In this document: positions 14,169-20,918 of the stretch, piece by piece
Layout of the letters: every line of letters starts with the position of its first letter
Numbering within the stretch: the stretch's first letter is position 1
DNA from: an uncultured Clostridia bacterium
GTDB taxonomy: Bacteria; Bacillota; Clostridia; TANB77; CAG-508
Direction of reading: 5' to 3'
Length of the DNA stretch: 22,914 bases
Assembly: GCA_934167685.1 (NCBI GenBank)
Contig: CAKPLQ010000023.1
Coordinates: 1-22,914, forward strand
Program-made: the position numbers and the translations under genes
The notes under the pieces: model-generated
The model's input: only the letters and a program-made list of their open reading frames with translations
What the model was told of the DNA's origin: nothing
The model's database searches: none

Positions 14169-15465
14169 GAAATTAAAAGAGATTGCTATGCAATTAAAGT
14201 TAATAGATACTATAGGATTAAATTATGTGGAATATTTGTCAGCTTTTATATATGCAATATATGAAATTGAAAGTGAACCAAATAATTTTTTTGTTATTGA
14301 TGAATTAATTTATACTGTGCAAAGTATAGATGAACAATTATATAAAATTAGAAAAAAAGAAAAATCAGAAAAACTATTTATAAATATTAAATTTAGAGAA
14401 GTAATAAAAGAGGAAAGTTATCCCATATTTAAAAATTGTGTTTTGGAAATGAAAGAACTAATAGAAAATACAAGAGAATATCAAAAAACGTTATTGGCTG
14501 AAGCATTTGAAAATATAATTTCTGAAGCTGATAAAAATAATGAAATATCATTTCAAAATACTGAATATTATACTCCAAAAGAAATAGTAAAAACAATGGT
14601 TAAACTATTTCCCGTAGAAAACAGGACTTCGATATATAACCCAGCTTGTGGAACAGGAAATTTTCTTGTAGAAAGTGCGAGGTCGGGAAGTATATATGCA
14701 TTTGGAGATGAAAGTAATATAAGCAATTATAATATTTGCATGACGAATCTGTGGTTGCATAATATAGAAAATAAAAAGATTGATGAAATAAGAATTGACC
14801 AAATGCCTAGAGTGGATTATGCAATTTCAAATCCACCATTTACTATAAATAATATGTCAAAAGATGATGAAAGATTTGAGAAAATATTTTATAGATATGG
14901 GGTTTTTGAAAATGCAAGTAGTTATTCTAAATTTATAGTAAAAATGTTAGAAAGTGTAAATACAAACGGAAAAGTATCTGTTATAGTACCACATGGATTT
15001 TTATTTAAAAAAACAAGAAGCGAGTATAATTTAAGACTTAATTTAATTCAAAATAGTTATATAGATGCAATAATAGCCTTGCCAGAAAAGTTGTTTAATG
15101 GAACAAAGATTCCGGTTGTAATTTTAGTTTTGCAAAAAAAATATAAAAGAGATGATATTTTATATATAGACGCAAGTAAGGAATACGTAAAAGAAAGAAA
15201 AAGAAATATTTTATCAGAAGAAAATCAAGCAAAAATTATAGAGACATATAAAAATAGAATTGAAAAGCCTAATTATTCTATAAAAGTTGATGTAAAAACT
15301 ATTATAAAGAATGATTATGATTTAAATATAAAGAAATATATAAAAATAAAAAAAGAGGAAAATCATATTGATATTAAAACTGAAAATAGAGAGCTAGAAA
15401 ATCTTGAAACAGAATTATTATCGATAAACACAGAAATAAAAGAAATTTTAGAAAAATATATTTAA
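14146..15465 (+). CDS. Type I N6-adenine DNA methyltransferase (HsdM-like)
   Basis: Transfers a methyl group from SAM to adenine at the site chosen by the S subunit. The 439-residue protein has a helical N-terminus (1-130), the YYTPKEIVKTMVKLF entry to the catalytic domain, SAM-binding motif I NPACGTGNF (165-173), and catalytic motif IV NPPF (229-232). KVSVIVPHGFLFK and the segment LPEKLFNGTKIPVVILVLQK are typical of HsdM. A short coiled coil closes the protein. ATG 14146 is 9 bases after AAGGAG and is preferred to TTG 14140. No hsdR follows: the next gene is an acetyltransferase. The pair may thus be a solitary methylase, or act with an unusual partner such as the McrB-N-like protein. Confidence 0.93.
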   Translation: MNQKQVNKKLKEIAMQLKLIDTIGLNYVEYLSAFIYAIYEIESEPNNFFVIDELIYTVQSIDEQLYKIRKKEKSEKLFINIKFREVIKEESYPIFKNCVLEMKELIENTREYQKTLLAEAFENIISEADKNNEISFQNTEYYTPKEIVKTMVKLFPVENRTSIYNPACGTGNFLVESARSGSIYAFGDESNISNYNICMTNLWLHNIENKKIDEIRIDQMPRVDYAISNPPFTINNMSKDDERFEKIFYRYGVFENASSYSKFIVKMLESVNTNGKVSVIVPHGFLFKKTRSEYNLRLNLIQNSYIDAIIALPEKLFNGTKIPVVILVLQKKYKRDDILYIDASKEYVKERKRNILSEENQAKIIETYKNRIEKPNYSIKVDVKTIIKNDYDLNIKKYIKIKKEENHIDIKTENRELENLETELLSINTEIKEILEKYI

Positions 15466-15480
15466 TTAGGGGGCGTTTAT

Positions 15481-16038
15481 ATGAAAAGGATTGAAACAAA
15501 TAATATTTTATTAAGGAAATTTGAAATTGAAGATGCAAAAGAGGCTTTTGATAATTGGGCTGGAATTAAGAAGATTGCGGATTTATCAGACTTTAGAGTA
15601 CATGCTAGTGTGGATGAAACTAAGCAAATGATAGAAATTGGTTTAGGTGATGGCGAAGGTGAAAGATATACATTAGCAATTATATTTAAAGAGACTGAAG
15701 AAGTGGCTGGATTTATACGTATATACGATATGTCTACTAAAAATAAAACTTGTAAATTAGGATTTGTTGTAGGAAAAAAATGGTTAAATGCAGGGAAAGA
15801 AAAATTGTATGCTGAGGCAATAAATAATATATCTTCTTATTTATTAGATAATGGATTTGATGTTATTTCTTGCGAATGTTCTGATGGGTCTGAATTTTAT
15901 AAAATAAAAGTGAAGATTCTAGAAGATACAGATTTTGAAAAAGAAGCTGTTTTACATCAGAGAATAATTGACGAGGTTACAGGAGAAGAACATAATAAAA
16001 TAATTTATTCTCTTTTTAGAGATAATAATTTATACTAA
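15481..16038 (+). CDS. GNAT family N-acetyltransferase
   Basis: A 185-residue acetyl-CoA-dependent acetyltransferase of the RimJ/RimL-like type. The N-terminus RIETNNILLRKFEIEDAKEAFDNW is characteristic, followed by EEVAGFIRIYD and KLGFVVGKKWLNAGKEKLYAEAI, where the acetyl-CoA loop is expected. The loop is less glycine-rich than usual. The C-terminal part (SDGSEFYKIKVKILEDTDFE) departs from the common family ending. ATG 15481 follows AGGGGG by 7 bases and lies 15 bases after the methylase stop, so it is probably the last gene of that operon. The substrate is unknown. Confidence 0.85.
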   Translation: MKRIETNNILLRKFEIEDAKEAFDNWAGIKKIADLSDFRVHASVDETKQMIEIGLGDGEGERYTLAIIFKETEEVAGFIRIYDMSTKNKTCKLGFVVGKKWLNAGKEKLYAEAINNISSYLLDNGFDVISCECSDGSEFYKIKVKILEDTDFEKEAVLHQRIIDEVTGEEHNKIIYSLFRDNNLY

Positions 16039-16050
16039 AGTACTAATACA

Positions 16051-16094
16051 ACCCTTATGTGAATACAATTAAACAAAAGTATTCATATGGGGGT
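16051..16094 (+). promoter_or_regulatory. Hairpin masking the spoIIID ribosome binding site
   Basis: Arms 16051-16066 and 16079-16094 pair over 16 positions (three G-T pairs) around a 12-base loop. The right arm contains the GGGGG ribosome binding site of spoIIID. Folding would hide that site and reduce translation. Confidence 0.5.
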
Positions 16095-16100
16095 TTCATG

Positions 16101-16337
16101 ATGAAAAAAATAAATTTACACAATTACAATTCGTCAATATTTGCTCATAAAACAATAGAGGAAAGAGCTGTTAATTTGGCGCATTATATTATAGATTCAA
16201 AAGATACGGTGAGAGGTGCAGCTAAAAAATTTGGAATTAGTAAAAGTACAGTACACAAAGATGTAACATTCCAGAACGGTAATAATAAAATATGTAGGGG
16301 TCGCAGCCCTCGGCGACCTGATTCCAGAAATCATTGA
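16101..16337 (+). pseudogene. spoIIID: Sporulation transcription factor SpoIIID, 3' end replaced
   Basis: SpoIIID is the mother-cell regulator that follows sigma-E in sporulation. The segment IEERAVNLAHYIIDSK, then TVRGAAKKFGISKSTVHKDVT (helix-turn-helix) matches the family closely up to about base 16268. Family members continue with ERLPxINP and a conserved basic C-terminus of about 40 residues; here the frame changes to an unrelated tail (NGNNKICRGRSPRRPDSRNH) and stops at 16337. The missing part is not found elsewhere in the window. ATG 16101 (or 16098) follows GGGGG by 7 bases. The truncated protein lacks the basic region that contributes to DNA binding, so it is probably inactive unless the gene is restored by excision. 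Confidence 0.8.
16268..16329. repeat. GC-rich palindrome flanked by a 9-bp direct repeat
   Basis: ATTCCAGAA occurs at 16268-16276 and 16321-16329. Between them is a GC-rich palindrome (GGTCGC 16299-16304 with GCGACC 16313-16318) preceded by GTAGGGG. The flanking repeat resembles a target duplication around a 44-bp insert, in strong base contrast with its surroundings. Confidence 0.5.
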
Positions 16338-16413
16338 AATTAGAGGAGTTTTCTTAAGTACAAAAAATCCTGTTGTTAAATTAGGATTATTAATTAAATA
16401 AGTAAATAAAATG

Positions 16414-16450
16414 TAAGTCTTAAAAATAAAATTTTAAGGCTTATTTTTTT
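16414..16450 (+). terminator. Terminator downstream of the spoIIID fragment
   Basis: A 12-bp stem (16414-16425 with 16432-16443, one G-T pair), 6-base loop, then a run of T. Confidence 0.8.
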
Positions 16451-16535
16451 ACCCTAAAATTATACCAAATTGTATTTTAAATGCCACAGAATCGAACGTG
16501 GTGTGAATAAAAACTAAACGAAAGGAGGGTATGAT

Positions 16536-17069
16536 ATGCAAAAATTAAAAGGTTTATGGATACCTGCAAAAATTTTACTAAATGAAGATTTATCAGATAA
16601 AGAAAAAATAATATTATCGATGATTTTATATTTAAGTGAGGAAAGAAAAAGTTGTTTTGCAAGTAATAAGTATATTGCAAATATTGTTAATGTTACTCAT
16701 GAGAGAGTATCTAAAATTATAAGTGCATTAAAAGATAAAGGATATGTAAGTGTTAAATTAAAATATAAAACAGATAGTAAAGAAATAGAAGAAAGACAGA
16801 TTACAACTATAGTCGAAAATATCAATAGGTATAGTCAAGATGTTCAAGAGGGTATTGAAACAAATAACTATTCAGATAGTCAAAAACAACCATACCCTAT
16901 GCTTGAAAAGGACAAAGATATAATAAATAATATAAAAAATAAAAATAATTATAATAATGGCACACAGAATTTTAAGAAAATAAAAGCTAATTTTGAAGAA
17001 AGGGCATACGAAGGATTTAACTTTGATACATTATACGTAAATTACAGTATGATGAAAGGAACATCATAG
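16536..17069 (+). CDS. HTH-domain protein, plasmid/element replication type
   Basis: A 177-residue protein whose N-terminal 80 residues form a winged helix-turn-helix like those opening replication initiators of phages, plasmids and mobilizable elements: GLWIPAKILLNEDLSDKEKIILS, then CFASNKYIANIVNVTHERVSKII. The remainder is Asn/Lys-rich and probably disordered, ending in a short conserved-looking tail (FEERAYEGFNFDTLY). ATG 16536 follows AAAGGAGGG by 6 bases. It precedes the relaxase region, the usual order in mobilizable elements. It could be a replication protein or a transcription regulator; the sequence does not decide. Confidence 0.7.
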   Translation: MQKLKGLWIPAKILLNEDLSDKEKIILSMILYLSEERKSCFASNKYIANIVNVTHERVSKIISALKDKGYVSVKLKYKTDSKEIEERQITTIVENINRYSQDVQEGIETNNYSDSQKQPYPMLEKDKDIINNIKNKNNYNNGTQNFKKIKANFEERAYEGFNFDTLYVNYSMMKGTS

Positions 17070-17092
17070 GAAATTACTATATATAAATAATA

Positions 17093-17131
17093 AAAAGTGG
17101 AGATTTAAGTAAAACCTCTGCTTTTATTATT
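17093..17131 (+). terminator. Terminator after the HTH gene
   Basis: A 10-bp stem (17093-17102 with 17116-17125, two G-T pairs) followed by a T-rich tail. Confidence 0.65.
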
Positions 17132-17146
17132 TTGGCGTGGAAGTTT

Positions 17147-17348
17147 GAAACCGAGCAAGGTTTCATAAAGTCAAGAAAAAATTTTAAAAATGTTTTTCTT
17201 GGCTTTTTCTTTTACCTAAATTGCAAAATACGAATTTAGGTAAAACCAAAAAAATTGCGAGCAAGCAAATTTTTAGGCAATGGGGTGTGGGGAAATGTAA
17301 TTTCCCTGCCATACGGTCAAACTTGTTTGACTAGTATGTTAGACATAC
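17147..17348. other. oriT: Hairpin-rich origin-of-transfer-like region
   Basis: The 317 bases between the HTH gene and the relaxase hold six inverted repeats: 17147-17152/17159-17164, 17168-17180/17193-17205 (with T-run, perhaps a terminator), 17211-17222/17233-17244 (perfect 12 bp), 17290-17296/17300-17306, 17316-17322/17325-17331 and 17334-17339/17343-17348. MobV relaxases nick an oriT directly upstream of their own gene; the last two small hairpins are the best candidates for the nick-site structure. The nick position is inferred, not seen. Confidence 0.6.
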
Positions 17349-17386
17349 AAAGTATATCTTGAGCAAAGAAGGAGGTAAAAGAAGAT

Positions 17387-18445
17387 ATGAGTTATGCAAT
17401 AATAAGAAATGAAAAATTAACAAGAGCTGAATCATACGGAGCATATGTTCACAATGATAGAAAAGCAAAAAATCATTCAAATAAGGATATTGATTCAACA
17501 AGGACACATTTGAATTTTTATTGTAAGGAAAATGAAACAACATACATTAGAGAATTTGATAGAATGAAAAAGGAATATGATTTACAAGGCAATTTAAGAA
17601 AAAATAGTATTATAATGTGCCAAATGATGATTACATCAGATAACGAGTTTTTTAAGAAAATAGGTTTAGAAGAAACAAAAAGATATTTTATAGAAAGTTA
17701 TAAGTTTGTATGTAATTATAAAAATCTAGGGGAAAGAAATATAATATCTGCAGCAGTACATTTAGATGAAACAACACCACATATGCACTTGATATTTATA
17801 CCAGTAATTCATACAAAAGATGAACAAGGTAATGCAATAGATAAAATATGTGCAAGAGATTTTTGGAGAGGTAGAGATAGTTATAGAAAATTACAAAATG
17901 ACTTTCATAAATATGTAACATCAAAAGGTTTTGATTTAGAAAGAGGTTTACCAGTAGAAGAAACAGGAGTAAAACATTATAAAATAGAAGATTTAAAGAA
18001 AATAACAAACTTTGAAAATACTAAAAAAGTATTAAGAAATATTAATTTAGAATTGCCAGATGTTCCAGAACTAGCAGATATAAGTAAATTTTCAATAAAG
18101 AGAGATGAAAAGATTTTAGAAGAAATTATAAAACCAAAAGATGATATTATTAAAGAATTATACAACGATAATTTGACTTTGCATAGAGAATTATCAAAAC
18201 AATCAAGAGTTATAAAAGAAGCAGAAAAATATCAAAAAGAAAGAGATGAAATAATTGCTGATAATAAGGAATTAAATAATAGAGTTAAGGAATTAGAAAA
18301 CGAGTATAAAGGAAAAAGTATTACTCTTGACTTGAAATTTGATAATAGAAAAATAGAACTTGAAAAAGAATTTCAAGAAAAAACTTATGACGTGGAATAT
18401 GAGTACAAAAATAAAGTTCGCAAATTAGAAAAGGAAAATAGCTAA
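17387..18445 (+). CDS. MobV (Mob/Pre) family relaxase, ended by an in-frame stop
   Basis: The relaxase nicks oriT and pilots single-stranded DNA into a recipient using a conjugation system supplied by another element. The 352 residues include the N-terminal motif with VHNDRKAKNHSNKDID (21-36) and the metal-binding motif HLDETTPHMHL with His125, His132 and His134. A long charged coiled coil starts near 245. ATG 17387 follows AAGGAGG by 11 bases. The TAA at 18443-18445 interrupts an otherwise open frame: 62 further codons in the same frame encode a typical Mob C-terminus. The catalytic domain is intact, so nicking may be retained. Confidence 0.92.
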   Translation: MSYAIIRNEKLTRAESYGAYVHNDRKAKNHSNKDIDSTRTHLNFYCKENETTYIREFDRMKKEYDLQGNLRKNSIIMCQMMITSDNEFFKKIGLEETKRYFIESYKFVCNYKNLGERNIISAAVHLDETTPHMHLIFIPVIHTKDEQGNAIDKICARDFWRGRDSYRKLQNDFHKYVTSKGFDLERGLPVEETGVKHYKIEDLKKITNFENTKKVLRNINLELPDVPELADISKFSIKRDEKILEEIIKPKDDIIKELYNDNLTLHRELSKQSRVIKEAEKYQKERDEIIADNKELNNRVKELENEYKGKSITLDLKFDNRKIELEKEFQEKTYDVEYEYKNKVRKLEKENS

Positions 18446-18634
18446 TTACACAGAATAATAGATAAATTTTATGAAACTATTGATAAATTCATACATTGGA
18501 TTTGCGAAAAATTTGATATGGGTGCAGAAGATAATTTAATTAGAGATTTTCAAAAAGAAACTAATACTTTTTTAGACCCAGAAAAACAAATTAAAAAAGA
18601 AGAAAGAGAAATGGAATGGGATTTAGAAAGGTAA
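18446..18634 (+). pseudogene. Detached C-terminus of the MobV relaxase
   Basis: This is the continuation of the relaxase frame after the TAA at 18443-18445. It reads LHRIIDKFYETIDKFIHWI, then CEKFDMGAEDNLIRDFQKE and ends MEWDLER before TAA 18632-18634. There is no start codon or ribosome binding site at its beginning, so it would be made only by read-through or after reversion. The sequence is well preserved, suggesting a recent single-base change. Confidence 0.8.
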
Positions 18635-18641
18635 TAAAAAC

Positions 18642-18676
18642 AAAAGGAAATAAACTTTTAAAATTTATCTCCTTTT
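18642..18676. terminator. Bidirectional terminator between relaxase and XRE genes
   Basis: Arms 18642-18654 and 18664-18676 pair over 13 positions with one mismatch, with A-rich left and T-rich right ends. The XRE stop codon lies in the right arm. It serves two convergent genes. Confidence 0.65.
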
Positions 18677-19018
18677 ATACATATCTACTCTAACAGGCAG
18701 TTTTTGAGCAAGTTTAGCAGTTTTTTCATTGAATCTCTGAGGGGTACATTCCCCGACGCTTGCGTCGTGACAAACTAGCGAAGCTGGAGAGAATACCCCG
18801 CCGCTTGCGACGGGGAAGTTTATTAATAATTCTGGTTTTATATTAAATGATTTTGCTATAAAATCTATATTTTTACAAGTTAAATTAGCATTTCCAGTTT
18901 CAATAACACTAATATAAGCCATTTTAAATTTTGTTTTATTTGCATATTGTTCTTGGGTTAAATTATTTTGATACCTGTACCATTTAGTATTAAGTTCAAC
19001 TAATTCCATAGAAGTCAT
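18665..19018 (-). CDS. XRE-family helix-turn-helix regulator with repeat-encoded C-terminus
   Basis: A 117-residue protein. Residues 7-66 form a Cro/C1-type HTH: NTKWYRYQNNLTQEQYANKT, then MAYISVIETGNANLTCKNIDFIAKSF, then KPELLI. Such regulators usually bind operators of divergent genes and often repress their own promoter. Residues about 67-94 (VASGGVFSPASLVCHDAS and neighbours) are encoded by the GC-rich palindromic repeat at 18739-18818, and a 23-residue basic tail follows. The original protein probably ended near residue 67. The start at 19018 has GAAGGA 7 bases upstream. It is divergent from the ADP-ribosyltransferase gene, with an inverted repeat between them that is a likely operator. 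Confidence 0.82.
   Translation of the reverse strand: MTSMELVELNTKWYRYQNNLTQEQYANKTKFKMAYISVIETGNANLTCKNIDFIAKSFNIKPELLINFPVASGGVFSPASLVCHDASVGECTPQRFNEKTAKLAQKLPVRVDMYKRR
18739..18818. repeat. Composite GC-rich palindromic repeat inside the XRE gene
   Basis: About 80 bases with GC content far above the surroundings, built of three hairpins: CGACGC/GCGTCG near 18754-18766, AGC/GCT near 18776-18785, and a CCCCG...CGGGG stem at 18796-18815 with CGCTTGCG in its loop. The outer GGGGTA (18741-18746) pairs with TACCCC (18794-18799). It keeps the XRE frame open. A dispersed palindromic element that can enter coding sequence is the simplest reading. Confidence 0.65.
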
Positions 19019-19091
19019 AAGTTCATCCTTCTTTTATATTAATTTAATAATATAGAATTGTTTATATATAAATTATAAAGATAAAATATAA

Positions 19092-19124
19092 ATAACTTAA
19101 CACCACTAAAACTTGTTAAGTTAT
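19092..19124. promoter_or_regulatory. Perfect 10-bp inverted repeat, probable operator
   Basis: ATAACTTAAC (19092-19101) and GTTAAGTTAT (19115-19124) with a 13-base spacer lie between the divergent XRE and ADP-ribosyltransferase genes. The left arm covers a possible XRE -35 position (about 19095-19100, with a reverse-strand TATAAT at 19072-19077), and the right arm is 23 bases before the -35 of the other gene. Binding by the XRE protein is inferred. Confidence 0.55.
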
Positions 19125-19147
19125 ATCTAAAAAAAACAAGAAAAGTA

Positions 19148-19176
19148 TTGAAAAAAATAAAAAAGTATAATAAAAT
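19148..19176 (+). promoter_or_regulatory. Promoter of the ADP-ribosyltransferase gene
   Basis: TTGAAA (19148-19153) and TAAAAT (19171-19176) at 17-base spacing, 45 bases before the start codon. A TATAAT at 19166-19171 overlaps but is too close to this -35. Confidence 0.5.
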
Positions 19177-19220
19177 TTTTTTAGAGGAACAAAATGCAAA
19201 GGATAAGAAGGTGAAAAAAA

Positions 19221-20591
19221 ATGAGAACAGAGCAATTACATATGTCCGCAGAGCAAAAAGAACAAATAACAACTATGCTACAAAGTCAAGGTATTTCTCA
19301 GTCAGAAATAGACCAAATAATAAATGGCGATTATGAAAGTTATGATACAGGAACAGATTTGGAGAGTGCATATGGAGGACTAAAAAAGCATGGAGATGTT
19401 CTTGAAAAATTATCTGATGGATATACAATGGAAGAATTACAAGGACAAGGAGTATCTACAGATAAAATACAACAATTTAAAGAAATGTTAGATACTAGAA
19501 ATTTAACAGTAGATAATGCAAAATCAATATATCAATATTCAATCGGAAGTAATATGATACTGGGGGTTAAAAGGGGAACATCAAAAGAAACAATAAGAGA
19601 ACAAATAATAACAGATTTAGATGAGGCATTAAGAGGCAGAGGAGTTGCAGAGGATGATATAGAAAAGATTAAACAATTTGTGCAAAGTGCAGATTATGAA
19701 TCAACTTTACATAGTAACTATGACATTGCTAATGAATATATGGAACAGATGGGATTTCAAAAAAATGCTCGTGTTAGTGTAAGAAGTGCAATGCAGTCAA
19801 TAGATAGATGTACACATATAGATGAAACAATTGCAGCATTAGAAGATGGACTAGAAAGTACACATTTATCTAAATCAATGAAATTGTATAGAGCAGTAAA
19901 AAGTAGTTATTTAGAAAAGGGATTAGGAGAAGGAGAAGATTTAAGTAGTTTAGTAGGAAAATCAATTAGTAATAAAGGGCAAACTAGTACATCGCCATTA
20001 TATGATTCTTCTTTTGCATCTTTAGATGATTATGATACTGTTTTTGAAATATATACACCAAAAGGAAGCAGAGGAGCTTATATAGCAGAATTATCTGCTT
20101 ATGACAAGACAGAACAAGAAGTGTTATTAAATCCAAATGATTTGTATATAACAGGTGTTCAAATGGGAGTTGCTGATAAAAATGGTAAAACAAAAAATGT
20201 TTTACAAGCATTATGCTTGAGTAAGGATAGAGAATGTTATAAAGGAATTGAACAACATCAAGAACAACCCAAAAGTCCAACCTATGAACAGAGTACAAAT
20301 TCTAATAATTTACCTGCTAAGCAAAATATATTCTCGAGATTTTTTAATCAAATTAGAGCAAGATTTTTAAAAGGAAGAAATGACATAGAGCAATCAACAA
20401 ATCAATTAAGTATTACAACACCACACAAAGAGAAGAAAACTTGGGAATTAGAACCAGATGAACAAAAGAAACAACAAAAAATACAAGTGGAAATAGGGGC
20501 GAATTATAGGCAAAAAGAAGAACAGAGAAATCAATCATCACCACAAAATCAACAGGATATAGGAGTAGATGAGAAAGTACCAGATATTTAA
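19221..20591 (+). CDS. R-S-ExE mono-ADP-ribosyltransferase (toxin-like)
   Basis: A 456-residue protein whose middle domain (about 170-330) matches the ADP-ribosyltransferase exoenzyme fold (VIP2/C2/iota type). All three catalytic elements are visible: Arg224 in KLYRAV, the Ser-Thr-Ser loop at 256-258 in GQTSTSPLYDSSF, and the ExE pair Glu298/Glu300 in EQEVLLNPNDLYI. The ExE motif in this class usually means arginine as the acceptor. The N-terminal 160 residues contain three similar helical units with the pattern LQxQGhSxxxI (20-35, 73-90, 137-153). The C-terminal ~110 residues are Gln/Asn-rich and probably disordered. No signal peptide or membrane helix is seen. ATG 19221 follows AGAAGGTG by 8 bases. 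It is divergent from the XRE regulator. It may modify a host or recipient-cell protein, or an RNA polymerase as T4 Alt does; the target is unknown. Confidence 0.85.
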   Translation: MRTEQLHMSAEQKEQITTMLQSQGISQSEIDQIINGDYESYDTGTDLESAYGGLKKHGDVLEKLSDGYTMEELQGQGVSTDKIQQFKEMLDTRNLTVDNAKSIYQYSIGSNMILGVKRGTSKETIREQIITDLDEALRGRGVAEDDIEKIKQFVQSADYESTLHSNYDIANEYMEQMGFQKNARVSVRSAMQSIDRCTHIDETIAALEDGLESTHLSKSMKLYRAVKSSYLEKGLGEGEDLSSLVGKSISNKGQTSTSPLYDSSFASLDDYDTVFEIYTPKGSRGAYIAELSAYDKTEQEVLLNPNDLYITGVQMGVADKNGKTKNVLQALCLSKDRECYKGIEQHQEQPKSPTYEQSTNSNNLPAKQNIFSRFFNQIRARFLKGRNDIEQSTNQLSITTPHKEKKTWELEPDEQKKQQKIQVEIGANYRQKEEQRNQSSPQNQQDIGVDEKVPDI

Positions 20592-20645
20592 TGTAAATTA
20601 TATGTAATAATCAGAGCTAATAATTTTAAGAGGGTGAGTTTATAG

Positions 20646-20874
20646 ATGACAAACAAAAGGTAAAGGCACAATATAAATTACAAAGTACGCTTATGGAAAT
20701 AGTAAGTATAATTGGTATTATGTGTTATTTTATAGAAATATATGCAATTCTTTTTTATGTATAGCAATATTATTTGTTTTGATTATACTATGGCGTAATT
20801 GGGGTAAAAAAGTTAGTGAGAAATACTTTAATGGTCGTTCACCTATTTCAAAAGAAGACATTATGAATCTTTAA
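20646..20874 (+). pseudogene. Small membrane protein broken by frameshifts
   Basis: Two overlapping frames each encode part of one small protein: KVKAQYKLQSTLMEIVSIIGI, then IYAILF in one frame, and CIAILFVLIILWRNWG, then KYFNGRSPISKEDIMNL in another. Adding one T in the T6 run at about 20749-20754 joins them into a protein with two membrane segments. A second shift just after ATG 20646 (preceded by GAGGGTG) would be needed to use that start. Family is not recognised. Confidence 0.6.
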
Positions 20875-20918
20875 AAATAAAAAATGATAACAAATAAATG
20901 TTAGAGAGGAGTTTACTT

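Noticed and set aside
16278..16401. A frame reading VGVAALGDLIPEIIEIRG, resembling the C-terminal part of FeoA
   Set aside because: The similarity covers only about 25 residues, has no start, and its best part is encoded by the GC-rich palindrome, so chance resemblance is more likely than a feoA remnant.
20745..20760. Programmed ribosomal frameshift at the T6 run
   Set aside because: The codon phasing does not give a canonical slippery heptamer and no downstream structure is evident.
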